Shown: positions 43,817 to 53,011, counted from the first letter of the stretch. The stretch is 64,000 bases of DNA from Psychrobacillus psychrodurans (GCF_027563345.1 NZ_JAMKBK010000002.1); one strand, 5' to 3'. The notes: generated by a model from the letters alone, not told the origin. Numbers and translations are program-made.

Positions 43817-44803
43817 ATGAGAAAAGTAATTATTCGTACAGATGCATCAACAAAAATCGGTAGTGGTCATGTAATGCGTTGTTTGACAATTGCTCATCAA
43901 TTGACTAAGCGTGGTGTAGATGTACGATTTATGATGAAAGAACTTCCGGGAAATTTAATTGACTTTGTGGAAAATCAAGGTTTTAAAAATGTGGCTTTAT
44001 TGGAGTATGCGGATTTATATATTATTGATCACTATGGTATCGATGAAGTTTGGGAGCAAAAGTTACGTGCATATACCAAAAATATAATGGTAATAGATGA
44101 TTTAGCAAATCGTAAGCATGACTGTGATTTACTGCTAGATCAAAATGTCGTGCCACAATTTGAAAAACGCTATAATGGACTTGTTCCTGTTCAGTGTAAG
44201 AAAATACTTGGGCCATGTTATTTGATTATGCGTGATGAGTTTATAAAAGCCCGCCAAAATATGCCTACTAGGACAGGAAAAGTAGAGAATTTACTTATTT
44301 TTATGGGTGGAACCGATCCAACGAATGAAACAATAAAAATTTTAGCGGCACTTCAAAAAACAAAAGCAACCTTTAATAATATACACGTAGTTGTTGGTGA
44401 AGGTAATATATACAAGGAACAAATTCAAACGACTTGTGAACAGCGTGGGTTTCACTTCCATTGTCAAATTGATTATATGGCAGAACTCATGTTACAAGTC
44501 GATTTTTCGTTAGGTGCTGGTGGCAGTACAACATGGGAACGCTGTTATGTGGGACTGCCTTCTTCTAGTACAATCGTTGCGGAAAATCAACGAATTACAA
44601 CAGAATATGCTGCCACATTAGGTGCCGTAATAAATATTGGTTGGTACGAAGAAGTTACAGTTTCTTCATATGTTGATTTATTATATAAACTTTCGAAAGA
44701 ATCTACTAACATAATGAAGATAAGCGATAGAGGTCTAAGGTTAACGGAGGGCGTAGGACAGCAAAATCCATGGCTACAAGAAATATTGGAGATGATAATA
44801 TGA
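43817..44803 (+). CDS. pseG: PseG, UDP-sugar hydrolase of pseudaminate synthesis
   Basis: 328 residues, GT-B-like. Removes UDP from UDP-2,4-diacetamido-2,4,6-trideoxy-L-altrose. Seen: IRTDASTKIGSGHVMRCLTI with the catalytic His, IIDHYGIDEVWE, VIDDLANRKHDCDLLLDQN, GPCYLIMRDEF, LLIFMGGTDPTN and GAGGSTTWERCYVGLPS. These are PseG signatures. It overlaps pseI by four bases. Confidence 0.95.
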   Translation: MRKVIIRTDASTKIGSGHVMRCLTIAHQLTKRGVDVRFMMKELPGNLIDFVENQGFKNVALLEYADLYIIDHYGIDEVWEQKLRAYTKNIMVIDDLANRKHDCDLLLDQNVVPQFEKRYNGLVPVQCKKILGPCYLIMRDEFIKARQNMPTRTGKVENLLIFMGGTDPTNETIKILAALQKTKATFNNIHVVVGEGNIYKEQIQTTCEQRGFHFHCQIDYMAELMLQVDFSLGAGGSTTWERCYVGLPSSSTIVAENQRITTEYAATLGAVINIGWYEEVTVSSYVDLLYKLSKESTNIMKISDRGLRLTEGVGQQNPWLQEILEMII

Positions 44804-45846
44804 TACAAATTGGAAACAAAGAAATAGGTCGCCATACCAAGCCTTTCATCATTGCAGAGATGTCAGGAAATCATAATCAATCACTAGAGCGTGCGTTGCA
44901 TTTAGTAGAGCTTGCTGCTGAAGCAGGAGTCGATGCATTGAAATTGCAGACATACACACCGGACACAATAACACTAGAAGTGCACACTGAAGAATTTTTT
45001 ATATCTTCCGATCAGAATTTGTGGAAAGGACAGTCTCTTTATAATTTATATAAAGAAGCATACACTCCTTGGGAATGGCATGAGGCAATTTTTAATCGTG
45101 CAAAAGAGCTTGGTTTGTTGGCATTTAGTTCTCCATTTGATGAGACTGCTGTTGATTTTTTGGAGACTTTAGACGTACCAGCATATAAAATTGCATCATT
45201 CGAAAATGTGGATATTCCACTTATCAGAAAAGTGGCGAGAACTGGTAAGCCATTAATTATTTCCACTGGTATGGCATCTGCAGCTGAGCTTGATGAAGCA
45301 GTTAGTGCTGCTCGAGATGAAGGAAATGACCAAATTGTACTACTAAAATGTACAAGTACGTATCCTGCTACTCCAGCAAACTCCAATCTAGCTACTATTC
45401 CACATATGCGCGAGCTTTTTAAAACAGAAATTGGGTTGTCTGATCATACAATGGGTGTTGGTGTACCAGTTGCTGCGGTGACGCTTGGTGCAACGGTTAT
45501 TGAAAAGCATTTTACTACTTCCCGTGCCGAAGGAGGCGTAGATTCATCTTTCTCAATGGAGCCTCATGAGCTAAAAATGCTTGTAGAGGAAACGGAACGT
45601 GCTTGGCAAAGCTTAGGGCATATACAATATGGACCAACTGAAGCTGAAAAACCATCTCTTAAACATCGTCGTTCACTTTACATTGGAGAAGATATGAAGT
45701 CTGGCGAAATATTAACTACTGCAAATCTTCGTAACGTAAGACCTGGACTTGGTTTGTCGACCAAGTATTATGATATAGTTCTTGGAAAAACGATTAAACA
45801 TGATGTGAAAAAGGGAACTCCTTTGAGTTGGGAGTTATTAATATGA
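44800..45846 (+). CDS. pseI: Pseudaminic acid synthase PseI
   Basis: 348 residues. Condenses the PseG product with phosphoenolpyruvate. Signatures: KPFIIAEMSGNHNQSLERAL, LKLQTYTPDTITL, LWKGQSLYNLYKEAYTPWEW, SSPFDETAVDFLE, STGMASAAELDEA, LLKCTSTYPATP, GLSDHTMGVG, EKHFTTSRAEGGVDSSFSM and a C-terminal SAF domain. The NHNQSLE and EGGVDSSFS patterns separate PseI from NeuB. ATG 44800 overlaps the pseG stop as ATGA. Confidence 0.95.
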   Translation: MIQIGNKEIGRHTKPFIIAEMSGNHNQSLERALHLVELAAEAGVDALKLQTYTPDTITLEVHTEEFFISSDQNLWKGQSLYNLYKEAYTPWEWHEAIFNRAKELGLLAFSSPFDETAVDFLETLDVPAYKIASFENVDIPLIRKVARTGKPLIISTGMASAAELDEAVSAARDEGNDQIVLLKCTSTYPATPANSNLATIPHMRELFKTEIGLSDHTMGVGVPVAAVTLGATVIEKHFTTSRAEGGVDSSFSMEPHELKMLVEETERAWQSLGHIQYGPTEAEKPSLKHRRSLYIGEDMKSGEILTTANLRNVRPGLGLSTKYYDIVLGKTIKHDVKKGTPLSWELLI

Positions 45847-47186
45847 ACGAATTAAGCGAAATGGATGAATTGTTTGATAGACTCTTTCCGATATGTCGGA
45901 GCATTACTGGTGATGGTGTACGAGAAACCATCGAGATTTTAGGAAAGTATATACCTCTTACAATGTATGGGGTACAGACCGGTACAGAAGTGTTTGACTG
46001 GGAAATACCAAAAGAGTGGGTAATTCGTGAAGCGTGGATCAAGGATGAGCATGGTAATGAAATTATTAATATGAAAAACTCTAATCTACATATTGTAAAT
46101 TATAGTGAACCTGTTAATACTGTGCTTTCACTAGATGAAATGAAAACAAATATTCATACGATTCCTACCTTGCCAGATGCTATCCCTTATGTAATTTCTT
46201 ATTATAAGGAGAGATGGGGATTTTGCATGTCTCAAAATCAATTGGATAGTTTAGTAGAAGGGAATTATCATGTTTTTATTGATAGTGAAAAGATTGATGG
46301 AGAACTTAATTATGCCCATGCTATTTTACCTGGAAAGTCGGAGAAAGAGATTTTAATTAGTACATATATATGTCATCCCTCCATGGCGAATAATGAATTG
46401 AGTGGGCCAATTGTAGCAACATTTTTATATAACAGAATTAAGAAATGGAAGAATCGTGAATTTACGTATCGATTTGTTTTTATTCCTGAAACAATAGGAG
46501 CTGTTACGTATCTTCATCAACATGGAGAAGAACTGAAAGAAAAGTTATATTCCGGAGCTGTATTAACATGTCTAGGTGGTAAGGACAAGCCGATTAGCTT
46601 TAAAAAATCACGCAATCTGAATGCACCATTAAATGAACTAATGGATTATCTTGTGAACAATGAAAAAAAAGAATTTCAAATTCGTCCATTTACCCCACTT
46701 TATGGATCTGACGAGAGGCAATATTGCTCACCTGGATTTAATTTACCAGTTGGTCAATTTTCTAAAATGATATACGGTGCGTATACAGGTTATCATAATT
46801 CATTGGATACGAAAGAAATGATGACAATTGAAGCTTTACTAGATAGTTTAAATGAAATTGAATATATTCTAAAGCTTCAAGAGTTAAATGGCTATTATAT
46901 AAATAAAAAACCTTTTGGGGAGCCAATGCTTGGAAAATATGATTTATATCCAGATATTAATGCACCAGCGCTAAGAGGACGTTCAAGTAATAAAATACTC
47001 GATAACCGTCAGCAGCTAAATCAAATTTTAACTTTACTTAATTACTCGGATGGGAAATACCGATTAACAGATATAGCGAAAACATTAGGCTACTCCTTAG
47101 AGGATTATGCAATATCAATTGATGATTTAAAAGAGCATAGTTTACTAGAAGGACCGTTTTTTGAAGAAGGAGAACTTTTGCGATGA
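45843..47186 (+). CDS. DUF4910-family, M28-peptidase-like protein
   Basis: 447 residues. N-terminal domain with LFPICRSITGDGVRETI and FDWEIPKEW, then an aminopeptidase-like core with ILISTYICHPSMANNELSGP, FVFIPETIGAVTYL and YGSDERQYCSPGFNLPVGQF, where His, Asn/Glu and Asp could bind zinc, and a C-terminal winged-helix-like tail (YRLTDIAKTLGYSLEDYAIS). This family recurs in surface-polysaccharide and nonulosonate clusters; its reaction is unknown. It may act as an amidohydrolase on an N-acyl sugar. It overlaps pseI and the formyltransferase gene, both by ATGA. Confidence 0.83.
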   Translation: MNELSEMDELFDRLFPICRSITGDGVRETIEILGKYIPLTMYGVQTGTEVFDWEIPKEWVIREAWIKDEHGNEIINMKNSNLHIVNYSEPVNTVLSLDEMKTNIHTIPTLPDAIPYVISYYKERWGFCMSQNQLDSLVEGNYHVFIDSEKIDGELNYAHAILPGKSEKEILISTYICHPSMANNELSGPIVATFLYNRIKKWKNREFTYRFVFIPETIGAVTYLHQHGEELKEKLYSGAVLTCLGGKDKPISFKKSRNLNAPLNELMDYLVNNEKKEFQIRPFTPLYGSDERQYCSPGFNLPVGQFSKMIYGAYTGYHNSLDTKEMMTIEALLDSLNEIEYILKLQELNGYYINKKPFGEPMLGKYDLYPDINAPALRGRSSNKILDNRQQLNQILTLLNYSDGKYRLTDIAKTLGYSLEDYAISIDDLKEHSLLEGPFFEEGELLR

Positions 47187-47989
47187 AAATATTATTATTA
47201 ACAGGTTCTCATCCAAGACATTTATTTTTAGTCAATGAACTAGTGAAGACAGGTTTTGTAATGGCCCATGTGATGGAAAAGAGAGAAGAATTTTTGCCTC
47301 AACCTCCTGCTGATTTAGAATCTGTAGACCGTGTAAACTTTATCCGCCATTTTAAGGAGCGTGACGATGCAGAATATCGTCATTTTGAAGGTAATGACAT
47401 GGTTTCAGTTGGACTGCCTACACTAGATGTAACAATGCAACAGTTAAACAGCGTAGAAACGATTAAATGGGTAAAAAGTCAACAATTCGATTTGGCCATA
47501 AGTTATGGAGTTCATAAATTAAGTGATGAACTACTAGAAGCTCTGGGTGGAAATGCGTGGAATATTCATGGTGGGTTATCCCCTTGGTATAAAGGAAATA
47601 CCACACTATTTTGGCCGTTTTATATGCTAAGACCAAATTGGGCGGGAATGACTATACATAGATTATCATCCCGACTAGATGCAGGAGAAATTGTACACCA
47701 TTCGGTTCCACAGCTGGCATATGGTGATGGGTTACATGACGTTGCATGCAAAGCGGTAATACAAGTAGCAAATGATCTTACTAAAATTATAACCACACTA
47801 AAGCTGGAAGAAATTAATTATATACCTCAAAAGGGAAATGGAAAGCTATGGATAGGGACCGACTGGATGCCTCAACATTTAAGGTTTGTATATAATACTT
47901 ATAATAATGATATAGTTGACCAATTTTTAGATGGGAAACTTACTAAAATTGATCCTCCGTTAGTTTCTGCTTTTAGTAAAGGAGAATAA
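47183..47989 (+). CDS. Sugar N-formyltransferase-like protein
   Basis: 268 residues of the formyltransferase superfamily. The catalytic triad is visible as Asn127, His129 and Asp166 (NIHGGLSPWYKG and RLDAGEIV). The family transfers formyl from N10-formyl-tetrahydrofolate to an amino sugar or Met-tRNA; the short length and location favour a sugar substrate, for example a pseudaminic acid precursor or the perosamine derivative. It is translated from an ATGA overlap with the DUF4910 gene and is followed at four bases by pseC. Confidence 0.85.
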   Translation: MKILLLTGSHPRHLFLVNELVKTGFVMAHVMEKREEFLPQPPADLESVDRVNFIRHFKERDDAEYRHFEGNDMVSVGLPTLDVTMQQLNSVETIKWVKSQQFDLAISYGVHKLSDELLEALGGNAWNIHGGLSPWYKGNTTLFWPFYMLRPNWAGMTIHRLSSRLDAGEIVHHSVPQLAYGDGLHDVACKAVIQVANDLTKIITTLKLEEINYIPQKGNGKLWIGTDWMPQHLRFVYNTYNNDIVDQFLDGKLTKIDPPLVSAFSKGE

Positions 47990-47993
47990 TTAC

Positions 47994-49139
47994 ATGGACA
48001 AAAGAGATAGAATTTTACCATATGGCCAACAATGGATTAATGAAGATGATATACAAGCAGTCGTTGACATATTAAAATCACCTTATTTAACTACAGGTCC
48101 TAATATTGCACAGTTTGAAAAATCGGTCGCTGATTATGTAGGGGCAAAGTATGCTGTAGCTTTTGCAAATGGCACTGCCGCGCTCCATGGAGCATGTTTT
48201 GCTGCTAGTATTAGTGAAGGTGATGAAGTTATTACAACACCCATAACATTTGCAGCAAGTGCAAATTGTGTACGTTATATGGGGGGGACAGTAGTATTTG
48301 CGGACATAGATTCAAAAACTTACAATATTGATCCAACTGAGATTGAGCGAAAAATAACTAAGAAGACGAAAGCAATTATTCCGGTAGATTTTACAGGGCA
48401 ACCTGCAGAAATGGACATTATTATGGAAATTGCAAATAAGTACAATTTGATTGTTATTGAGGATGGGGCACATTCTTTAGGGGCGGACTACAAAGGAAAT
48501 AAGGTTGGTACCCAAGCTCATATGACGATGTTTAGTTTTCACCCAGTTAAACCAGTCACAACAGCAGAAGGTGGAGTCATCACAACTAATTCTGAAGAGT
48601 ATTATGAGAAATTAAAACTATTTAGAAGTCATGGCATTAGTACAACACCGTATTCTTTGGAACAGGGTGAATGGTATTATGAGATGATGGAATTAGGGTA
48701 TAACTATCGTATGACAGACCTACAAGCTGCCCTTGGTATATCACAAATGAAAAAGATAGATAGTTTTATCGAACGTAGAAGAGAGATTGCTGCACTATAT
48801 GAAGAATTATTAAAGGATATACCTGGAGTAATCACCCCATTACAATTTACAAATACTGATTCCGGTTGGCATTTATATTCCATTCAGTTGGATAATGAGG
48901 TATTAACAAAATCTCGTAAAAAAATATTTGAAGAAATGAGAGCTCAAAATATTGGGGTACATGTACATTATATCCCTGTATATTGGCATCCATATTATAA
49001 AGACTTAGGATACAAAAAAGGCATTTGTCCCAAAGCAGAGGAATGGTACGAGCAAGCACTAACTTTGCCTATTTTTCCGAAAATGACAAATGAAGATGTA
49101 GTGGATGTCGTTAAGGTCCTACAGGCAGTTATTAAGTAA
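47994..49139 (+). CDS. pseC: PseC aminotransferase
   Basis: 381 residues, PLP-dependent DegT family. Aminates C4 of the PseB product to UDP-4-amino-4,6-dideoxy-N-acetyl-L-altrosamine. Signatures: LPYGQQWINEDDIQAVVDIL, SPYLTTGPNIAQFE, FANGTAALHGACFAA, TTPITFAASANCVRYMGG, VIEDGAHSLGADYKG and the Schiff-base Lys186 in SFHPVKPVTTAEGG, which is diagnostic of PseC. It closes the island; PseB lies at its other end. Confidence 0.95.
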   Translation: MDKRDRILPYGQQWINEDDIQAVVDILKSPYLTTGPNIAQFEKSVADYVGAKYAVAFANGTAALHGACFAASISEGDEVITTPITFAASANCVRYMGGTVVFADIDSKTYNIDPTEIERKITKKTKAIIPVDFTGQPAEMDIIMEIANKYNLIVIEDGAHSLGADYKGNKVGTQAHMTMFSFHPVKPVTTAEGGVITTNSEEYYEKLKLFRSHGISTTPYSLEQGEWYYEMMELGYNYRMTDLQAALGISQMKKIDSFIERRREIAALYEELLKDIPGVITPLQFTNTDSGWHLYSIQLDNEVLTKSRKKIFEEMRAQNIGVHVHYIPVYWHPYYKDLGYKKGICPKAEEWYEQALTLPIFPKMTNEDVVDVVKVLQAVIK

Positions 49140-49228
49140 GTTTATTGAACTGAACAATACTCAGATCAAAAGAAACGTATTAGTATAAAAAGATATTCTC
49201 TTTGCCTAAGGAAAGTTATACACATTTA

Positions 49229-49270
49229 AAAACCAGACAATTATTAGTTACTAAATTGTCTGGTTTTTTA
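49229..49270. terminator. Bidirectional terminator between pseC and minor flagellin gene
   Basis: AACCAGACAATT pairs with AATTGTCTGGTT, followed by TTTTTT on the plus strand and preceded by AAAA, so it can stop both the island transcript and the convergent flagellin transcript. Confidence 0.9.
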
Positions 49271-49278
49271 TGTTCAAT

Positions 49279-50088
49279 TTAAGCAAATAGTCTTAATACA
49301 TCACTAACATTTTCATTCGTTTGTTTTATAAGCATTTCATCGCCTTTTTGACGAATACCTTGCTTAACGAAGTCCATCATTTCAAGTGCCATTTCTGGAT
49401 CTCGGATTAAAGATTCTGATTTTTGAAGACTAATCTCTATATTCGATACATTGTCTTTATGATGTGTTAAAGACTCATAATCAGATCCGGTATTTGTTAG
49501 ATGTTTGGAAATAATTGATTGGGCATTATCCACTTTTGTTATTAAATCTTCAGCTTCTTCTCTTGTGGATAGTTTAGCAATTTCTAGTCCAAGAGAAGCG
49601 GTACTAACGTTTACTGTATCGATGCGAAGAGTTTGACCTGTATTGGCACCTACATGTATGTAAAGCGGTCGTACATCACCTAGTATATTTTGAGTATTAA
49701 ACTCCATCTTATCAGCAGTGTCGTCAATGGATTGCAGAAGCTGATCAAGCTCTGCTTGAGCTACCTCACGGTCTTCGTCGGTCATTGTGTCAGTGGACGA
49801 TTGCACAGCTAGTTCTCGGACGCGCTGTAGTACGCTGCTTACATGTTGAAGCCCAGCATCAGTTGTTTCAAGAACAGAGAGGCCATCTTGCATATTAAGC
49901 TGAGCACGGGAAAGCCCTCTAATTTGTCCACGCATCGTTTCTGAAATTGAGAGACCTGATGCGTTATCAGCAGCACGTGTTAACTTATCTCCACCTGAAA
50001 GTTTTTCTAATGTTTTCGTAATAGAGGTTTGGTTTTTTTGATATCTGTTTGTAGAAAAGGCGATCCCTGCCTGATTTTGTATTTTCAT
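49279..50088 (-). CDS. Divergent second flagellin
   Basis: 269 residues. D0/D1 helices are clear (LEKLSGGDKLTRAADNASGL, SETMRGQIRGLSRAQLNMQD, LQRVRELAVQSSTDTMTDED, EFNTQNILG) and the C-terminus ends NENVSDVLRLFA, but the first residues (MKIQNQAGIAFSTNRYQ) and the last helix differ from Hag. It carries a sigma-D-type promoter of its own and lies opposite to all neighbouring genes. It could be a minor filament subunit, a cap-proximal subunit or a regulator. Its leader has a GGAGGTG ribosome site but no obvious CsrA hairpin. Confidence 0.9.
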   Translation of the reverse strand: MKIQNQAGIAFSTNRYQKNQTSITKTLEKLSGGDKLTRAADNASGLSISETMRGQIRGLSRAQLNMQDGLSVLETTDAGLQHVSSVLQRVRELAVQSSTDTMTDEDREVAQAELDQLLQSIDDTADKMEFNTQNILGDVRPLYIHVGANTGQTLRIDTVNVSTASLGLEIAKLSTREEAEDLITKVDNAQSIISKHLTNTGSDYESLTHHKDNVSNIEISLQKSESLIRDPEMALEMMDFVKQGIRQKGDEMLIKQTNENVSDVLRLFA

Positions 50089-50128
50089 TCAATTCACCTC
50101 CATGTGAAATATTTTATTTACAAAGTTA

Positions 50129-50155
50129 TTATCGGCATATTATATGAAAATTTTG
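50129..50155 (-). promoter_or_regulatory. Sigma-D promoter of the second flagellin
   Basis: On the minus strand: CAAA, 15 bp, GCCGATAA. One mismatch in each box against the sigma-D consensus. It lies 41 bp before the flagellin start and is divergent from the flaG promoter 9 bp away. Confidence 0.82.
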
Positions 50156-50163
50156 CTAGAAAC

Positions 50164-50190
50164 TGAAATTTTCTAATTTAGTGCCGATAA
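50164..50190 (+). promoter_or_regulatory. Sigma-D promoter of flaG-fliDST
   Basis: TGAA, 15 bp, GCCGATAA. One mismatch in each box against the consensus; 41 bp before the flaG start. Confidence 0.82.
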
Positions 50191-50230
50191 TATATATAAG
50201 AATGTAGTGAGCATGGGAGGAAAGCCGAGT

Positions 50231-50611
50231 ATGCGTATATCTGCACAGGCACAAACAAAGGATCTTGCAATAGCTTCTCTATCAAGACCAAAGGCAGTAG
50301 AGGAAACGACAAAGGTCTATGACACAGAAAATTCTTTAAAACAGCTAATGCAAGCTGAACAACAAGCAAATGAAAAAGATTCTATTCCAAAAGAGAAAGT
50401 GAAAAAAGCGGTAGATGCACTTAATGAGTTTATGACAGTACAAAATCGTAGCTCTAAATTTGTCATGCATGACGGTTTAGACCGTTACTATGTAGAAGTG
50501 GTAGATGCGGAAACAGATGAAGTTATTCGGGAAGTACCACCTCGTAAACTATTAGATGCATTTTACACCATGCAGAAATTTTTAGGAATGATTGTAGACG
50601 AAAAGATTTAA
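50231..50611 (+). CDS. flaG: Flagellar protein FlaG
   Basis: 126 residues (yvyC in B. subtilis). The N-terminal half is low complexity; the C-terminal domain (about 60-126) has FVMHDGLDRYYVEVVDAETD and VIREVPPRKLLDAFYTMQKF, which define the FlaG family. It influences filament length in some bacteria; the mechanism is unclear. ATG 50231 is chosen because GGGAGGAAAG precedes it. Confidence 0.92.
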   Translation: MRISAQAQTKDLAIASLSRPKAVEETTKVYDTENSLKQLMQAEQQANEKDSIPKEKVKKAVDALNEFMTVQNRSSKFVMHDGLDRYYVEVVDAETDEVIREVPPRKLLDAFYTMQKFLGMIVDEKI

Positions 50612-50629
50612 TCCTAGGAGGTAATTGAA

Positions 50630-52120
50630 ATGGCAGGTATAAGAATTGGTGGACTAGCTTCAGGAATGGATATCGACAGTATCGTTGAGAAATTAATGAC
50701 GGCGGAACGTATACCATTAGATAAATTAACACAAAAGAAAACAACAACTGAGTGGCAACGTGATTCGTATCGTGCGGTTAATACGAAACTAAAAGCATTT
50801 GATGATTATTTACGTGATAACTTCTTATTATCTAGTAGCTTTAATATGAAAAAAGTTGCTAGTACGAATGAGGGTGCGGTAACAGCAACAGGTAAGTCGG
50901 AAGGTAATGTAACTATTAATAAAATTGATCAGTTGGCTTCTGCTGCATATGGAGTGGGTACAATTGCTGATGCATCTAAAAGATCGAAATCTACAACAAT
51001 GGCTGATTTAGGGTTAGCTGATCAAACAGTAAAATTAAATGTATTGCAAGCAGATGGAACTATGAAAGAAACATCTTACAATTTCAAAGCGACTGATAAA
51101 ATATCAGATGTGGTTACAAAAATTAATGGATCCAATGCTGGAGTGTCAGCTTTTTATGATGAAAAAACAGGTCAGATGTCATTAAGTGCAAAAGCATCGG
51201 GGGAGAATAAAGCTGGCGGTGAAATCGAAGTCACTGGTGGTAGCACCTTTTTCCAAACTGCATTTGGTTTTACAAGTAATGTACTAGCTGATAATGGTAA
51301 AAATGCAAAGCTAACATTAAATGGAGCAGAAATTGAAAGGAATTCTAATTCTTTTACAGAACTAGGAATGACTTTTACACTAAAAGCTACATCTACAACA
51401 AACACTACACTTACTTCTACTACTGATGTAGATGCAATGGTGGATAAAGTAAAAGAATTCGTAGAAAAATATAACGATGTAATAAGTGGTATGAATGGTC
51501 AATTAAAGGAAAAGAAATATAGAGATTTTCCTCCTTTAACGGAAGAACAAAGAAAAGATATGTCGGAAGAAGAGCAAAAACTTTGGGATGAAAAAGCAAA
51601 AAGTGGTTTATTAAGAAGTGATTCGATTGTAAGTAATGGATTATCAGGTATGCGTAATTCTATCTATGGTCGTGTAGGTAACGAATCTAATATTATAGAT
51701 ACACTTGCTGAGATTGGGATTACCACATCGAGTGCTTACTCTGATGGCGGTAAGTTAGTTATAGATGAAGATAAGTTACGTAAGGCATTAACTGAAAATC
51801 CTGATCAAGTTGTAAAAACAATTACCAATCCAGGAGAAAAAACGAATGTAGAAGATACACGTGGTATTGTACAACGTCTTCGTGCATCGATCACTGACTT
51901 TACTAGAAGCATAGAAGCGAAGGCAGGTAAAGTAACTGTAACGGACCAACAATATACAATGGGCAAAAGCTTAATTGATATGAATGAAAGAATTTCAAAA
52001 TTCCAACGTCGTTTAGAGGATGTTGAGGCGCGTTATTGGAAACAATTTACTGCTATGGAGTCTGCAATTAATAAAGCTAACTCTCAGTCGTCGTATTTAT
52101 CACAATTTGGAGCAAGCTGA
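50630..52120 (+). CDS. fliD: Filament cap protein FliD
   Basis: 496 residues. Forms the cap at the filament tip and folds incoming flagellin. N-terminal RIGGLASGMDIDSIVEKLMT is the family signature; the C-terminal D0 helix has ISKFQRRLEDVEARYWKQFT, AMESAINKANSQSSYLSQ. The IN motif region and the YNDVISGMNGQLKEKKYRDF segment are also typical. TAGGAGGT precedes the ATG. Confidence 0.96.
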   Translation: MAGIRIGGLASGMDIDSIVEKLMTAERIPLDKLTQKKTTTEWQRDSYRAVNTKLKAFDDYLRDNFLLSSSFNMKKVASTNEGAVTATGKSEGNVTINKIDQLASAAYGVGTIADASKRSKSTTMADLGLADQTVKLNVLQADGTMKETSYNFKATDKISDVVTKINGSNAGVSAFYDEKTGQMSLSAKASGENKAGGEIEVTGGSTFFQTAFGFTSNVLADNGKNAKLTLNGAEIERNSNSFTELGMTFTLKATSTTNTTLTSTTDVDAMVDKVKEFVEKYNDVISGMNGQLKEKKYRDFPPLTEEQRKDMSEEEQKLWDEKAKSGLLRSDSIVSNGLSGMRNSIYGRVGNESNIIDTLAEIGITTSSAYSDGGKLVIDEDKLRKALTENPDQVVKTITNPGEKTNVEDTRGIVQRLRASITDFTRSIEAKAGKVTVTDQQYTMGKSLIDMNERISKFQRRLEDVEARYWKQFTAMESAINKANSQSSYLSQFGAS

Positions 52121-52156
52121 TTTTAAAAAGAGTTAAATTAAAGGAGTTGTATCATA

Positions 52157-52555
52157 TTGTCTGCACAATCGGTTCACCAAGCATATAAAAATAATAGTGT
52201 TAGTACTGCTTCACCAGGGGAATTGACGTTAATGCTTTATAATGGATGCTTAAAGTTTTTAGGAAAAGCAAAAGTTGCAATTACTGAACAAAATATTCAA
52301 GAAAAAAACGTTAATTTGCAGAAGGCACAAAAAATTATTCAAGAGCTTATGGTGACCTTAAATATGAATGTTGAAATTTCAAAGTCAATGATGCAAATGT
52401 ATGAATACATGAATCACCGTTTAATTGAGGCAAATTTAAAGAATGATCTACAAGCTATTGAGGAAGTAGAAAGTTATACATTAGAGTTTAGAGACACTTG
52501 GAAACAAGTCATTCAATTAAATCGTCAAAAACAATTTACTGGAGACCAAGCATAA
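52157..52555 (+). CDS. fliS: Flagellin chaperone FliS
   Basis: 132 residues, four-helix bundle. Binds the flagellin C-terminus and prevents premature polymerisation. AYKNNSVSTASPGELTLMLY, NGCLKFLGKAK and YEYMNHRLIEANLKND are canonical. The start is TTG 52157 with AAGGAG ten bases upstream. It overlaps fliT by one base. Confidence 0.95.
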   Translation: MSAQSVHQAYKNNSVSTASPGELTLMLYNGCLKFLGKAKVAITEQNIQEKNVNLQKAQKIIQELMVTLNMNVEISKSMMQMYEYMNHRLIEANLKNDLQAIEEVESYTLEFRDTWKQVIQLNRQKQFTGDQA

Positions 52556-52905
52556 TGGGCGAGGTAGAAAATTTTTTAGACGCATCTCAAGACCTACTCT
52601 CCCATTTAGCAACTATTCCGTCTGATGATGAACGAACAGAGTTTATCGATCAGATAAATGTTTTACTAGATGCTCGAGAAGAGGCAATCCAGAAACTTGA
52701 TAAAACTAATATTTCTACACATGTCTTGTACAATCATTTACGGGAGTTAGATAAAAGTATAAATGAGCGTCTGGAAAAAGTGATGAATGTCGTAAAAGGT
52801 GATATCAAAGATCTTCAACAGAAGAAACGACATGAAACTTCATATACTAATCCATATGCAGCAACTCAAACCTTAGATGGCATGTATTTTGATAATAAAA
52901 AATAA
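52555..52905 (+). CDS. fliT: Flagellar chaperone FliT
   Basis: 116 residues, mostly helical, in the standard position after fliS. FliT family members chaperone FliD. Its sequence is weakly conserved; seen are DASQDLLSHLATIPSDDERT and LDKSINERLEKVMNVVKGDI. ATG 52555 overlaps the fliS stop (TAATG) and is preceded by TGGAGA. A strong terminator follows. Confidence 0.85.
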   Translation: MGEVENFLDASQDLLSHLATIPSDDERTEFIDQINVLLDAREEAIQKLDKTNISTHVLYNHLRELDKSINERLEKVMNVVKGDIKDLQQKKRHETSYTNPYAATQTLDGMYFDNKK

Positions 52906-52906
52906 T

Positions 52907-52945
52907 AAAACACCGACTTTCGAATCTAAGAAAGTCGGTGTTTTT
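52907..52945 (+). terminator. flaG-fliDST terminator
   Basis: AAAACACCGACTTTC pairs with GAAAGTCGGTGTTTTT across an 8-nt loop; the T-run follows directly. Confidence 0.93.
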
Positions 52946-53011
52946 ATTATTCTAATACTAGTCATTACACATTACCTAATTCCATATCAGACTATGAATT
53001 TGAGAAATACA

